NCBI RefSeq assembly: GCF_042453785.1 | Contig: NC_091671.1 | Location: 31,835,001-31,899,000, forward strand | DNA from: Malus domestica | Lineage: Eukaryota > Streptophyta > Magnoliopsida > Rosales > Rosaceae | Direction: 5' to 3' | Length of the DNA stretch: 64,000 nucleotides | Shown: piece after piece, positions 46,023 to 59,459 of the stretch | Layout: the number at the start of each line of letters is the position of its first letter | Position numbering within the stretch: the first letter of the stretch is position 1 | Program-made: the position numbers and the translations under genes | The notes under the pieces: generated by a model | The model's input: the letters and a program-made list of their open reading frames with translations, nothing else | The model's database searches: none | Told to the model about the DNA's origin: nothing

Positions 46023-46102
46023 AAAGAAAAGGATTATTTATTTATTTTCTTTTTTGTGAGAAATTGAATGGAAACGTAATCTGAAAGAAAAATAATGGAA
46101 AT

Positions 46103-46226
46103 GATATGAAACTTTGAGTTTTAACGATAAGGACAAAATAAATAGTAAAGTAAATAGTTAAATTTTTAGTGTAAAAATGTAATTTTTCGTTAAAATAAAC
46201 AGTATTGACAATTTTTTATTAAAGTT
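46103..46226 (+). repeat. Short repeat of apple/pear type
   Basis: It reads GAAACTTTGAGTTTTAACGA, then TTTTTAGTGTAAAAATGTAA, TTTTTCGTTAAAATAAACAG and TTATTAAAGTTCC. I recall very similar short repeats as abundant in Malus and Pyrus, which is one of the reasons for the lineage guess. A diverged copy lies inverted at 15960-16115. Confidence 0.55.
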
Positions 46227-47340
46227 CCTTTTGCGAGGAAATTTCCGTATTACCTCGACGCAGCACTGTCATCTTTAATGATCGCTGTTGGGTTGCCACG
46301 TGGATTATTAATATTATTTTCGTTAACTTGTTTTTGGTTGCCGTTCTTTTAAAGTATCTTCGATTTTTTATTTAATTAAAACTCGATATTTTCAATTTAT
46401 CCAACTTTTTTTAGGTTTTATGTTTAATTTTAAAAATAATTTAAACCAAGAACTAGAAACTGAAAAACAGAGGTCGTAGTTACGCGAATACTCAAATGAG
46501 GACAGAAAGAAAGTAAAATTTTATCATCGATTCGATGTACGGCATGCATTCAATATTAAAGGTAACGTTTTTATTTGGTCAAAAAGTTCAAGAAATTCAA
46601 CTGCCTAAAACTCTGGTGTATATTAGTGACACAATGATTTGGCGCATAGTAGAAAAATTTGTAGATGAATTATTTTTTCTTTGTTAGAATTTTTATTTAA
46701 CTTCTTTTAATTTTATATAAAATAGGTAAGATTTATTGTGTGACATGCAAGAATGATGTTTAAATAGAATTATCTTAATTTCTCAAATTTAGCATTATCA
46801 TTATTATTCATTTAAGTGTGCAAGATTCAAAGTTTAGATCATTTTACATTCAAGTTTATGGAACGATTTATCTATAAGTTTAAGCACTCTTTAGGGTTTG
46901 AATTCGATATCAAATTAGGTTGCTCATTATGTGATTTAGCCAAACTTCCCCTCCATTTAGTGTAAAAATATCGATGTATTAAAAAAAAAAAAAAAAAAAA
47001 AAGCTCTCTTTAGGGTTTTCTATATAAAAGATAGAAGTATGAACATCAGTTTTTTTTTCATTCCGATTTTCATTCATTTTCTATATATATATATTGGTAT
47101 TCACAATGCAGCATCCTACTCACATGGTTCAAAGAAATTATGGTCAGTTATTGTTCGATTTTAATTCAACCATAGAGGAGAAAGTATGATAAAAGAAGTT
47201 AAATGACCACTCATTTGTAAATTAAGATCGAACGTTAAGTGACCATAATTTCCTTAGATCATAAAATTTAGATGAACGGAACCATCAAAATAAGTAATTT
47301 TTTTTCCAGCTACAACAGATACGTATTTTTAACTTCTCCA
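46227..47340. other. Intergenic DNA
   Basis: AT-rich, with a poly(A) run at 46981-47002. I see no gene or bounded repeat. Confidence 0.5.
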
Positions 47341-48166
47341 TTTCGAATTCAACTCTTTGAGGCCATCACCATTGAGGCCTATCCCCATTGCCCATTGTGC
47401 TTTTCTTTGAATCGCTACTCATTTACCCGCACTGGGATTTGCCTCTGTTGACAAGGATTTCATTTTATCTCCCAAAAAATCAAAACACCAACGTTTTAAA
47501 TCAAAACAAACTTACACAAGCTAAAACAACTAGGAAAATGAGGCCCATCCCAAAGAGTCCATTGCCAATGAAACACTCCGAACTAAAACTATTTCGGTAG
47601 TTGAGCCAGTCATGTGGCTTGTATTTTATGGGGATTAAGGTTTCATCAGATGTTTTTCCTTTTGGGCTTTCTGCTTTTGATGTCTTCTTGTATTCGTTTG
47701 CTGCTGGTGCCCTTATCTCACCTTACCATTTTTGTGGATTTCACATCTGCAGTGGTGAGTTGTGTAGTTCATGGGTCACATTTGACCCATCCTTTGATCG
47801 CTTGATGATGACGTTGGTTGCTGGTTCTGGTAAGATGCTACAACACCATTCTCTGCAGATCTCCTGTCGAGGCTTCAATCCCCTCTTTGGTGTTCAAGCT
47901 TTGGCGACGACGGTAATAGAGAGAGAGAGCAGAAGTTGATAGGGCTTCTTTGTGTTTTGGTTTTTTCTGTTGTGGGCTCCAATTTCTGTATTGGGCTCTA
48001 ACTTTTGTTTGTATAGAGGGTCCATTCTTATGTTTAGTGCTTACTTTTGCATTTGGGTCATTCCTCTATTTTGTGCTTATGTTTGTATTTGGACCTCCTT
48101 TTCTATAATATTGCTTTGTTGGTAATGAATTTAGCTTTTCAAAAAATAAAAAAAAATTCAAAACGC
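47341..48166 (+). mobile_element. Possible L1-type LINE 3' remnant
   Basis: The end TTGGTAATGAATTTAGCTTT followed by CAAAAAATAAAAAAAAA, preceded by GT-rich untranslated-like sequence, resembles the 3' end of plant L1 LINEs. The open frames inside (47388-47600, 47601-47939) show no reverse-transcriptase motif, so this is tentative. Confidence 0.3.
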
Positions 48167-48809
48167 TTATCCTAGACATTTTCAAGTTGGTTAAAGCAGT
48201 ATACTTCACCTTCCATATTCAAGTTTAAATTTTGAGGTTTGGTCTACCTAGCAAACATGCACACCTTCAAGTTTAAATTTCAAAACCATTATCATTTTTT
48301 TAAGGTACACTTTTGATGCGGTCTCTAGCTATCAATATTCTTTGATTGAAACCTTGTTAGTGTTTAGTTTTTTATTGAGGTCCCTGACATTAATGTAATA
48401 ATGTAAGTTACTATATATTTTAAATTGAAAACTAAAAATTGAAATTTGTAATTGTTTATATTAATGAGATTTTAAATAAAACCCATAATTTATGGGATTA
48501 AAAATAATAAAATATAAATTATACTCTCTATTATATTGTGTGTGTGTGTACATATATGTATGGGTACATTAACCAAAATTAACAAAAAAAGTTATTGTAC
48601 CAAAACATGGATACATTCTCAAATTAACGAAAAAGGAATGTACCCATATAAGTTTAAACATGGACTAAAAAATTTGAATGGATTTTATATTAAAAAAAAG
48701 GTACATTTTACATATAACAAATTGATATATTTGAGAATGGGTACATTTAAGATTAAAAAAATTAAAAAATTATATGAATGGATACATTTAAGATTAAAAA
48801 ATTGAGAAT

Positions 48810-48871
<62 letters not shown>

Positions 48872-50111
48872 ATAGGTACAAACTTAATTTAATTTAATTT
48901 TTTATTATTTTGGAAATGTTTGAATTGAAAATTAATTAGAAGTAATTAATAGAGGTGTGAGTATTAAACCCTAAATTAATTACTAATTTTTATATTAAAA
49001 AATTATATAATAAACATGTAAATTCATTATCACATAAATGCTAGGGACTTGAATCAAAATTTGAGAACTAATAAGGTCTTAGTCAATGAACAGTAAGAAC
49101 TAGGGATCGGATACTAATTTTTCCTTTTTTAATAACAATACTTGAGTAATGACCGGTCAGTACCCAATAAATTGACCTTGTTATGTGGCACAACAAGAAA
49201 ATAACACATGTCTTTCTTTCTTTAACTCACAAAACAACCTGTCGGGAATATTTTTGCTCACTACCCTATGTATCACCATTAAATAAGTTTTAATTTTGAA
49301 ATTTATGTAGTGGATAGACACAAATCTCACAATTGAAACTCATTCCTTGATAATAAATAGGATGATGAACATTATCACCACTACCGCCACTTGAGGTGGT
49401 GAGCTAAAAGGCACCCATATCCCATCAACTATTTTGGTAGCAAACATGCACTCATTCTACTGAACCAACACCTTTATTCTCTCTCACCCAAAATTGCCCA
49501 ACATTCTGCTTTCACTCTATCGAAAGTGAGACTGGAGTTTTCTGCCATACGTAGTAAGAAGCTGGAGAGCATCACCACAACTTTTGTTGCTCTGGTATTT
49601 CACTTGAAACAAAGCTAAACCAGCACCAAGAACCCAACCCCAAACCGAAATCGAAAACCTAAATCGCAGAAAGCGAGTTTATGAATTGGATTTTTGGTTT
49701 CAGATCAAAATTGAACAGGAATGTATGTTGCTGAATATGTTGATGAAGGAGTTATTAGTGACAAGTAAGACCATCTTCAAAGAAGATGTTATATCCTATG
49801 TGGAATATCATGCAATCCAATTTGAAAGTAGAAATAAGCTCCAATTGATATGTTAATCTTATAGATTGACATATGAATTCTTTGTTGTGATCAATTTTGA
49901 AATATGAGAAAAGGTGTTGTCAATTAATTTTTTTAATTATTTTATTGTGTGGTCTCATTAATGCATCAATCATAAATCTTGAAAATTTAATTTAATTGAT
50001 TTCTTTTTAAAAATGAACCCTACAAATATCATTTATAACAAAACTATATATATATATATATATGTTGGAGAAAGAGAAAATTTGATATTACCACGTCAAT
50101 CATTAAATAAA
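48167..50111. other. Intergenic DNA with a (TA)n microsatellite
   Basis: It contains (TA)27 at 48812-48866 and several copies of a GGTACATT- or GATACATT-type phrase between 48560 and 48790. No gene is supported. The open frame at 48536-48805 is made of this low-complexity sequence. Confidence 0.5.
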
Positions 50112-50258
50112 GGGGTGTGCTATCCACACACCCCAAATTACTTCTCACACACCCTTGTTAATTTTTATCCTTTAATTTTCTTCAATTTATCCGATCCAAC
50201 GGCCGAAAATTGGAAGGGTGTGTGAGAAGTAAAATGGGGTGTGTGGATATCACACCCC
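50112..50258. repeat. Compact hairpin MITE with 8-bp target duplication
   Basis: The left arm GGGGTGTGCTATCCACACAC and the right end, reversed, GGGGTGTGATATCCACACAC match over about 45 bp with very few differences. The flanks are TAAATAAA at 50104-50111 and 50259-50266, a perfect 8-bp duplication. At 147 bp it is well preserved and probably a young insertion. Confidence 0.88.
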
Positions 50259-50266
50259 TAAATAAA

Positions 50267-50873
50267 TATGTATATGTATCTTTCGAAATCTCCATTAAAA
50301 AATGCTCTAAACCGTCAGATCAAAAGAGGAGATGGGCTTGGGTTGGTGGGGTAGACGAAGAACCACGGTAGGATATGTCATGGCAGTTTGGAAGGGAAGG
50401 AAGAAGAAACATGGTGTCTGGTTATAGGTTCAAAAAGAGTGGTGGATGTTTGGTTAGCAAGATATAGTTTGATATTATAGGTGTTAAAGTTTTAGTGGCC
50501 TCGTGAGATTGTCAACAAATTGGATAGTTCGTTGAGTAGTACCCAAATATTAATTTATTTAAAGGTATTACTAGATTAGATGTTAGATTAGAGTGTCGAC
50601 GGGGTTTGAACTCACGTCGTAGTGTAAGGGCAATACTTATCTTCACCATTGTGGCAGAGGGCCACTTGCAAAGCTATTACTAGATGAAATTGTGTGTGTA
50701 AATATAAAAATTTTAAAAAGAAAAAAAAAAGAAAAGAAAATTGTTATTAGCATTCCAAAATTCTTATTCTACTCTCTTAGCAAATATATTTTTCCTTCTA
50801 ATTATAGAAAGCTTAAAATGCAAAATGAGATTTTTTTAGTACTAATAACAATTCTCGAAAAAAATATCTGAAG

Positions 50874-50909
<36 letters not shown>

Positions 50910-51065
50910 GGCTTTTTTTATTACTATTTTTAATTAGTGATACTATGATGGCATATAAGTGAGGATTAAAAAATAGCAAAATTTGATTTACATACATTAC
51001 TGCCCAATATTTTATTTTGTGATAAAAGATCAAATTGCCATTTCACCTTGTGCTGTGGAGATATA
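50267..51065. other. Intergenic DNA
   Basis: No gene is seen. A (GA)n run lies at 50878-50905. Confidence 0.5.
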
Positions 51066-51507
51066 GGGAGCGTTTGTTACGCCGGACTATCTCGGACTAG
51101 ACTAGCTTTAAGGACTAAGCTGGACTGGTTTAGATTAGACTAAGCTGGACTAACTTAGTAAAGCATTTGGTGCAGTGTTAGACTAAGAAGCTGGATAATA
51201 ACAAATTCTAATATTATATTATTTAATATATAAATTATTAATATTTTATTATGATCTAGGTGACCGGAGATGACGAGAAGTCTATCGGGAGTGGTTGTTG
51301 AGCATGACGAGGACGAGAAAGGATAGTCTTAGCTAGTCCCATGGTTATTGGGGGGTCTCGCTAAGACCTCTTAGTGAAGGGTTTTATCCATGCTAGTCCC
51401 CTTTAGTCTCATTAATGTTAGTCCCATCATAGAACAAACACAGTATTAGACTAACAGCTAGTCCAGTCCAGTCCAGTCCCACTTAGTGAGGACAAACAAA
51501 CGCCCCC
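51066..51507. mobile_element. Short DNA element, same family as 34789-36940
   Basis: The left end GGGAGCGTTTGTTACGCCGG and right end, reversed, GGGGGCGTTTGTTTG are inverted. The internal CTATCTCGGACT and GATTAGACTAAGCTGGACTA match the copy at 34789. It is 442 bp, flanked by TA on both sides, without the inner insertion. Confidence 0.75.
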
Positions 51508-52164
51508 TAGGTGTTAATAAATGGTTAAGATTTAACATTAGGAAGAGAGTAATACTAGGTAGAACGACTTTTTAGACACATTTGTAAATTATGTGATATA
51601 TCACTAATAGTAAATAAACATATTATTCAATATTTACGAATCCAATAATTAACAATCATGTCATATGATTTAAATTGATGGTCTTCCTAGTATTACACAA
51701 AAAAAGTGATGTTAAAAATACTATCTACTTAAACCATATTTTATTAACTCATGATGTTTTGGTTGATGATTGAATTATTACTTTTATAATTTAAACAGGA
51801 AATTCAATTATCAACCACCACATTATATAGTTTGTAAAATAAAATTCAAATAGATGATTTATCTGCCATTAACCCTATCATTAATAAAAACAAAAAAACA
51901 AAACAAACAGAAGAGTACAATTAGCCTCTATAATTTTGAACCAGGAGTAGGATGTCGATTGACAGTTTCAAAGTGGCTCACTTACTACCAAGCAGATGGA
52001 GAGTCGGCAGATTCGGCGCAGAGATTAGTTTAATAGAAATACCATTTACAAAAACAAAAATTCTTTCCTTGCCAAGTCAAACATGAAAATATAATATAAT
52101 TTACCCGAAGGGAATAAATGAATTTGATCTTTTGCTTCGCTTAATCAAACAGATTAGACGATTT

Positions 52165-52325
52165 AGAATGAAGATTCCGGGGATCCTTCGTATCCGTTCA
52201 TAATATATCGTAGAATCAGAAATCATTTTAAATATTTTTATTTAAAATTAAATATAAATAGTATTTAACGAAATTTACGATAAACAGACATAATTTGAGG
52301 ATCCGGAGAGGATTCTCATTTGATG
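52165..52325. repeat. MITE of the 'ATCCGTTCAT' family
   Basis: GGGATCCTTCGTATCCGTTC at the left and GAGGATCCGGAGAGGATTCT at the right enclose an AT-rich core that includes ATTTAAAATTAAATATAAAT. The related copies are near 588, 28575 and 57400. Confidence 0.65.
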
Positions 52326-52825
52326 AATTAGAAAACACACCTATTTAAATTATATTTTATAAACTATATGACGTAATTATTGATGATTCGATGACGTAGT
52401 TATTTTCTATTGGCAATACATCACATAATTTAAAAACTTGGACTACCCCCACTTAATACTACGGTGTAATGATATCCTTCTTCGCTTGTAAGTGAGAAGT
52501 TTTATATTCAATTCTCGTCAAAAGCTATTTGAACTACATCATTACTGGACTATTGTAATGCTTGCCCCAGTTTTCCAGCTAATATTGTTTGTTCAAAAAG
52601 AAAAAAAACTTGGTCAAAAGCTAGAAGATTAATGAGAACCGTTAATCTGATTCCAGGAGTTCACATCTTTACAATCCCCTTGCTCAAAAGCCTCTAATAA
52701 TATCAAGCCAATTAACCATGTTACACTTAGTGCTATTTAAAATATTAAAAATTGCATTAATATTCTATAGAAGTAGTCTAGTAGAAGACGACATAGTTGG
52801 AAACAAGTTGGCATCTCCACTCTCC

Positions 52826-53239
52826 CTATCTCAGACCCCAAAAGCCTTTCGCCTTCCTCACATGATTCTTCAGCACACCTGCAAACAGTCACATGAAAAT
52901 TGTTAGGCGCTCAAGGATCAAGACCACCATTTTACATGCAAACTTTAAAAGTATGTAATATTTATTGCAGACGTGAGTTTGGTTAGTACATCGGTATAGT
53001 ATTTATGCCGTATATACCTGCTTAAAAATGTCTTCTTTTTTTTCTTTTGAATAAACGATATTATTTACATTAAAAGGAAAATTGTGAGTGTAGCCTCACA
53101 ATAGAGTTAACAATAATGTGATTCAAATTTACCTTTAACAAAAATTAAATATGAAATTGAAAAATATTATTGAACCGTAATACTAAACAGCCGCCTAAAA
53201 ATATCTATAAATCCTAGTATTTTAGACTATCGGTTGTAT

Positions 53240-53283
<44 letters not shown>

Positions 53284-54310
53284 TACACTTATAATATGAA
53301 ATGCTAGCTAGCTAGAAGCCTAATCAATTCCCTCAAAAGATCAACCAACAACAAAAGTTTGTTTCTTTTGTTTTTATACAGGAAATTTCTACCAATATTA
53401 TCATTTTTTAATTGTTTATAGGGAAATTTTGATACATCAGGTGTAGGAACAGAAAATAAGGGCAAAGAAAAAATATATCTTTTAAGGAATAAAACAAACA
53501 AAGAACTACAAATAAAAAACAAGTCCTTCCAACATATGAAACACTAACATGCACAATATTTATCACCAGAAATGAGACATGACAGATTAAAATCCTAAAA
53601 AAAAAAAAAAACCACCCAGAAACCAACATCAATAGAAACTGCAACACATGTTACAGATTAACTGCACAAACAGAACTTAAAAAACATAATTAAATGAAAA
53701 AAAAAATAGAAATGAATTAAGATCAGTAATTTCTACACACCCTACTCTTCACCCTAGAAACTCTTGTATATATCCATCGTTTGATTGAATAAATAAAAGG
53801 AGAATCAACGACAAAAATAAACAGGGCTGTGTGAAAATCATTTTCCGTGAATTGATTACCTGATGGTTTACAGTCAGGGGGATCTTCAAAGAGTGATAAA
53901 GAAAGCTGTTTGTGAGCAACCCCAATGTCAAAGAGAATGAGACCTGATTTTGGATCATCAACAATGATGTCTTTGACCGGCAGCCAAAGAAAGAGCTCCT
54001 CCTGAGACAAACCCTCGACCCCAATGAGGCTTCCATAGCTGAGATTTGCCCTCAGAACACTCTCAAAGAAAACCCTGTTCTCATATTTTGTGAGGCATGG
54101 GGCATCAAGGAAGACCTGGAGCTCCCCGTTGTCTGAGAGAGTGTAGGACTTGACCTCCTTTGGGAGGAGGCCAGGTGGCAGCCCCTGGGAGATAAGGAGG
54201 TCATGGATGTTGGTGGAGGAGAGAGAGAGGGGTAGAGAGAGAAAGAGGAGAAAGGTCCATGGAAAGACTGTGAGGAAGAAGAAGGAGAACTGGGTGTTAA
54301 ACAGGGACAT
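52826..54310 (-). CDS. Secreted DUF538-family protein
   Basis: Two exons, 54310-53860 and 52878-52826, with the Gly codon split by a 981-bp intron (donor CAG|GTAATC, acceptor TTTGCAG), give 167 residues. An N-terminal hydrophobic stretch (FSFFFLTVFPWTFLLFLSLP) is a signal peptide, cut near residue 30. The DUF538 fold follows: IHDLLISQGLPPGLLPKEV, SYTLSDNGELQVFL, the Cys-containing LDAPCLTKYE, LFLWLPVKDIIVDDP, and LILFDIGVAHKQLSLSLF. The second exon supplies the C-terminus CKPSG/VLKNHVRKAKGFWGLR, so without splicing the open frame reads on into nonsense. DUF538 proteins are plant-specific, induced by various stresses and proposed to resemble lipid-binding BPI-like folds; the substrate is unknown. 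The upstream region contains GA/GT-rich tracts. Confidence 0.92.
53240..53280. repeat. (TA)n microsatellite in the DUF538 intron
   Basis: About 20 TA units lie within the single intron of the minus-strand gene. Confidence 0.9.
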
Positions 54311-54359
54311 GGTGACGGTTTGGATGGAAAATGCCTAGAGAGAGAGAGTGTGTGTGAGA

Positions 54360-57300
54360 GTGTGTGGATTTTAAGGGATGATGATATGTATTTGGGAGAG
54401 TTGGAAAGTCGAAAGACTGTTTATTAAAGGAGGACCGGTGTCTGAATTTACTATTTTGCCCTAGGTTGGTGATTGTTTTGAAGTGGGGGTGGGGGCAATG
54501 AGCTTAATTATCTTGTACTGTAGCACCTAATTATGGAGTTAACTTAATCATTCGCTGTCTTGCTTGCTCTTGTACCAAATTGTTTCGTAAAGTTGTATCT
54601 AGTATATCTACATTCTACACCATAAATATATTATATTATATTACATTTTCTTGTCACCTACTAATCATGTATTCCATGTCAGTCTTAGTTGTAGTTTTTT
54701 AATTCAACTTAAATTATTGTTTAATTACATGTAAGCTTTTTTAGGTGCAACTTAACTGAGGTACATCTTCGAAACTTGTTATGACGTTCTTGCCTTAATT
54801 TTTCTTTGTTGGCGAGCGAGTCTTAGCAATACTGTCATCTGAATGACTGAGGAAAAAAGTTGGAGATAGAGAAATTTGAGTGAATTCGGAGAACATAGGT
54901 GAATTGATTTTGAAATAGAGAAGATAAAAAGACAAAAATGATTGCTGATTTCAAGTCGAAGATGAGATTTATGGCCGTTTAGCACCCTGCCTTGCCCAAT
55001 TGTTGGATGACAAAAATCCAACACCGATAACGAGATTTTTCTTCGAGGCCGAGTGGGGAGTTGTCCGCCCTTGCCATTGAATGGGTCTGCTCTTGTTAAT
55101 TCACTTTGGTTGATATATCATCGTCTAGTTATATTGTTCAAAATATTGTCTTTTCGTTTTGTTGGCAAAAAAAAATTAAAGAACAAAGTATTTTCAAGTT
55201 ACAAACATAATCTAATATAGTCGAACAAAGTTATAAAAGAAATTACAACGGAAAGAGGCAAGTAGCAGTGCTCTCAAGATTAAAGAGACTATATAACGAG
55301 TGATACCTAGATTTGTAACAACACCCATAACAAAGTTAGCTTCACGGAATGCCTAATTTCATATCGTATAATAAAACTTTAAGAATCCTATAATTTTGAA
55401 CGAAATGAAATCCAGCTAAAGACTAAAAAGTGCCAGAATAAAAGACAAATGTTGCCGTCTGTACAGTCTTCAGACTTAATAATCATGTATGAACATTATT
55501 GTTCTTATTAAATTTGCTAAGTATCATTTAAATACAAGAAAATGTACCATAAAAGGTCTGTAAGTGGTCCAAACAGCTCAGCCAACGGACCTCCTGCTGG
55601 CCATTTTGTCATAAAAATTGACAACAAAGTATGACTATATATTATTTCATTAACTATTAATTAAAAAAAATTAGAGCATTAGTCTTTAGATTATGACTTA
55701 ATTGGACTTTTGATCTTTATATTTGTCACACTTCTATAATTTTCGTCTCTTAAAATTCTTTATTTTGGACGAAAGTTCTAATGATATTATACAAAAGGAT
55801 TATTAATACACATTGTGATAAGTACTTGGTTCAATAATTAAAGCTCTAATTAGATCAAAATTTAGAAATTAGTACTCCAATTTTCTCGATTAATTGATAA
55901 GTAACTCAAGGTAACAAGATATTTTTTTGTGTGTCTAAGTCCAGTAGACGAAGTGTCATAACACAATTAGTTGGAAAAAAAATTTCAAGTCACCAAACTT
56001 GTATTATGACACTTAGTGTACCAGGCTGTGTTCCCAACACATTGAAAAATTTCTCCAAAGTGACATTCTTTTGACATTAGAGTTCATTTGCGTTTGCATA
56101 GAGTCCATATAAAGTCAATTTTCGTGCCAACATCATAAAATATTATGCTAAAACATGAGGTAATAGAGAGTTAAGAACTTTCACTTTTGAGAGCGTCCCC
56201 GTAGTATTTCTCTTTTTACATTTAGTTGTTTTACCTGCAAGAGAAATGTTGTTGGGACTCTTTCAAATGTGGGACTCTCTGCTACCTCATATTATTCGCA
56301 CAATATTTTATAATGTTGACATGATAATTCACGAAAAAACTATAAGATGGCAGAGGGAGCACACGAAGAAACTCATTGAACAGAGACTTCCGAATTTAAA
56401 CGGAGGTATATTAATCAAAGTTAGACCGTGTACATAATCGAAGTTATAATAGCGTGCACATATTTCCATCCAAAAATAATTGAAAGAGTTTTACTATTAG
56501 CGTGTAAGGGTATTTCAGACATCCTACAATCCCATAAGAACAAATGGAGTATACATAATTAACCAGATAGTAACGGCTCCATCTGTGCAGTGGAAAAGTC
56601 AGAATCCAGGAAGTCCCTCACATGAATTCTGCAACTGGAGAAAGGATGGTGACTAATAAGTGCGGACTTGCTGCATACCCTTTTCTTTTCCTTTACTGTT
56701 AAATTAGAGTTGATCTACAGAAGAAGAAAAAAAACATGTTTAGGGAATTTCATTTGATGTCATGTGGCTAACGTTCCAAATATCGCTAGGTGGTAGTCTC
56801 GCGCCTAGCTCACTTTTAAGAATATACTGTATGTGGTAAACATCATTCATTTGAAACATAACACTTGTCTTCCGAACTTTTAATTTATTTATAAATTGAC
56901 TTATATAACATTTATTATGTTTTAACTTAAGATTTTTACTTACGACATTAAATTACCGCTCAAGTTTTTCTGCACATTTTGTGTACGTGAAGAAAATTCA
57001 AATTCTTTCAAAAGAAAATTCAAATTTTATATTAAAAAAAAATCAATTACAATATAAGAACTAGTGAAACTCCTTATATTTCTTACGCACGATTCATAAT
57101 CTCAACACTTTCTCGTACTTTTTACATGTGGATTATATCAAAAAAAGAGAGATGATGATGATTTCCTATTGTCCATGCACAGTGAAAAAAGAAACCCGCG
57201 TTGAACAATGAACAAAAAATTTCTACGAGGCAATGATTAAAAGTTACCTGGTAAATGCTCCCCCTGGCCCCACTACGAAAATATCCTGTCAGTGATCGTC

Positions 57301-57399
57301 TGTTGTGTTGCCAATGAATAAAATTTAGTGTGAGTATATGCAAGTGTTTGCTTGCAGGTCCCATGCATGACATGAGCGTCACTTCTTCTATATTATTGA
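54360..57399. other. Intergenic DNA
   Basis: About 3 kb of AT-rich sequence with no gene, RNA or well-bounded repeat that I can support. Open frames such as 54779-55024 (-), 56246-56437 (+) and 57122-57412 (-) have no recognisable content. Confidence 0.45.
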
Positions 57400-57620
57400 A
57401 TCCGATCCTCACTGTATCATCTTTGTGAGGATTCTAAGAATTCGTGAATCATATCTGTTCATCATATATTATGCGGTCATAAATTATTTTTAAATATTTT
57501 TATTTAAAATTAAATATAAATAATACTTGACAAATAATGATCGCACGATGTACGATGAACGTACACGATTTACGAATTCTCAAGATCCTCACCTAAAAGA
57601 TTCGAAGAGGATCCTATTGG
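57400..57620. repeat. MITE of the 'ATCCGTTCAT' family with flanking direct repeat
   Basis: The ends carry inverted GATCCTC/GAGGATC blocks and GAATTCGTGAATCATATCTG opposite GTACACGATTTACGAATTC. The flanks share TATATTATTGA (57389-57399 and 57621-57631), an 11-bp direct repeat that includes the target duplication. This is the best bounded copy of the family in the window. Confidence 0.75.
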
Positions 57621-57631
57621 TATATTATTGA

Positions 57632-59178
57632 TCCTTGATGTATGAATTGAATTGGGTTAAAATCCTATGTTACATGTAGTACGAGTTTTATGCAAAATAT
57701 ATTGTTGAAAATATCTATTAAATCTTATATAACCGATAATTTTTCATATTTTTTTTATTCTCAGTCATTTAATTTTTGTATCACTCAATTGAAGTCATCC
57801 CAAAATATGAGTAATTGTGTTTTACAGGGGGCATATAAGAGTAGATTTTGATTTAATCAAGTTGATTATAGTAGTGTGTTTTTTATGTATTTAAATTTGA
57901 GTCTCCCTATCATAATTTAATAAATTTAGTACAAAATATTATTTGTATACAAAAAAAAAACGTAGGATATGTCAATACTTTGATAATCATATGTAGTTTT
58001 ATTTTAATTTTATTAAAGGATTAACAGAGTGTGTCTACGCCATGGCAATCCACTCTTTCAAGATTGGAGAGACTCACAGAGACATTTCAGTATTCTCCTA
58101 ACCATTATCTTTTGATTCACCAACGTGGATTAAGAGTCGGATTCAAGACGTGCCATATGAAATACGAACCTGAAATTCATCCCCAATCATTGAACCACCC
58201 TGTGGTGGTTGATAATCGTATATAGTTGACGATTCCTTTTATGGAACTCTATTAAATCAACCCCATGTTAACAAATTGATTCAGTGAAGTTGAAAGTTTA
58301 TCATCTTCTCTTTTTTTAAGGAAATCTAAAGCTAGCTTTTTGAACTCATAGGTTAATCTGGAATGCCCCTTATGTAGTCAAAACGTCAAAGCTATTAAAA
58401 TTGTGTTGCAGTGCGAAGAAATTTAATAGTCACAAATTTGGAGGAGGATTCTCTCTCATTCTCTCATTTCCTATTTTAACGGTTACGATTAAGTTACGTC
58501 AACATTTTATATTAATTTTTTTTATAAAGTCAATAAGATAAAAAAACAATGTGTGAGAGGAGGGAAGAGAAGGGAAGTGAATGAGAATAAGAGGGGAGAG
58601 AATCATACTTCCACAAATACATTAGAACTTAGAGTTCCACCTCGAAATCAATTAACCGAATTACAAAAATAAATATAATTTATTAATAATAAGTTCATGC
58701 AAGATTTCTTAATTCTCTGATATATAATATTTATTAACTTTACTAAATATGTAGCTCGACAAAATTATGCGACTAGCCCCCAACTCTACAGGGACTAAGG
58801 ACCAAATCCTCCTCCTCCCTTGAATATTGGATGGAAGTACCTCCGCAAGGAACATATATCAACTCTTCCCACTCAACAGGCATTTAGACGCCCCTTGGAT
58901 ACTTGTCTTTGTTTGACAAAAATACAACCATGTAACCCTACCCGGGTTAATTCATCCACCACAACCATCATAAAGTTTCACCTTTCGACAACTTTTATAC
59001 TGTTTTCATGGAATGGAGATTTCATGTTGAGTGATTTTCAACGGTAGATTGCTTGTTAATTAGCCCGTAGGCCCCGGTGCCTCGATGGTGCCCTAGTGAC
59101 AGAATCTATTGTGCGGCTCACGTATACGCAACACACTCATAAGGATAAGGATGTGGAAGCAGTATAGCAGCCGTTTTA
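57632..59178. other. Intergenic DNA
   Basis: No gene is recognised. Open frames at 58031-58225 and 58820-59047 look like chance. Confidence 0.45.
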
Positions 59179-59459
59179 CATTATGTTTGGATAAAGAAAT
59201 TTAAGATTATTAAGGAATTTTAAAATGACAGAAATTGAAATGAAGGGATTTTATTTTCTAAAATTTGTGAATTTTGTTGTTTGGTTAACTTAAAAGAACA
59301 ATGGAATTGAAAACGGAATTTGTTAATTTTAAACTCCCAATCATAGAAATTGGGAAATGACACCTATTTACATGGAATTTTGTTGTTTGGTGCATGTCAA
59401 TTTATAAATTCTGATTTTTATCCAAATTCCAAATTTATTTCCGTCATCCAAACATAGTG
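59179..59459. repeat. MITE with CATTATGTTTGGAT-type ends
   Basis: The left end CATTATGTTTGGATAAAG and the right end, reversed, CACTATGTTTGGATGACG are inverted. The middle contains a second pair of TTTGTTGTTTGGT sequences. The flanks are TTA at the left and TAA at the right, suggesting a TWA-type target as in Harbinger elements. Confidence 0.65.

Noticed and set aside
48536-48805. 89-codon plus-strand open frame
   Set aside because: Low-complexity Lys/Ile-rich sequence next to a TA microsatellite, with no family signature.
53723-53859. C-terminal extension of the DUF538 open frame to 195 residues
   Set aside because: It is intron sequence; a GTAATC donor at 53859 and the exon at 52878-52826 give the family-like ending instead.
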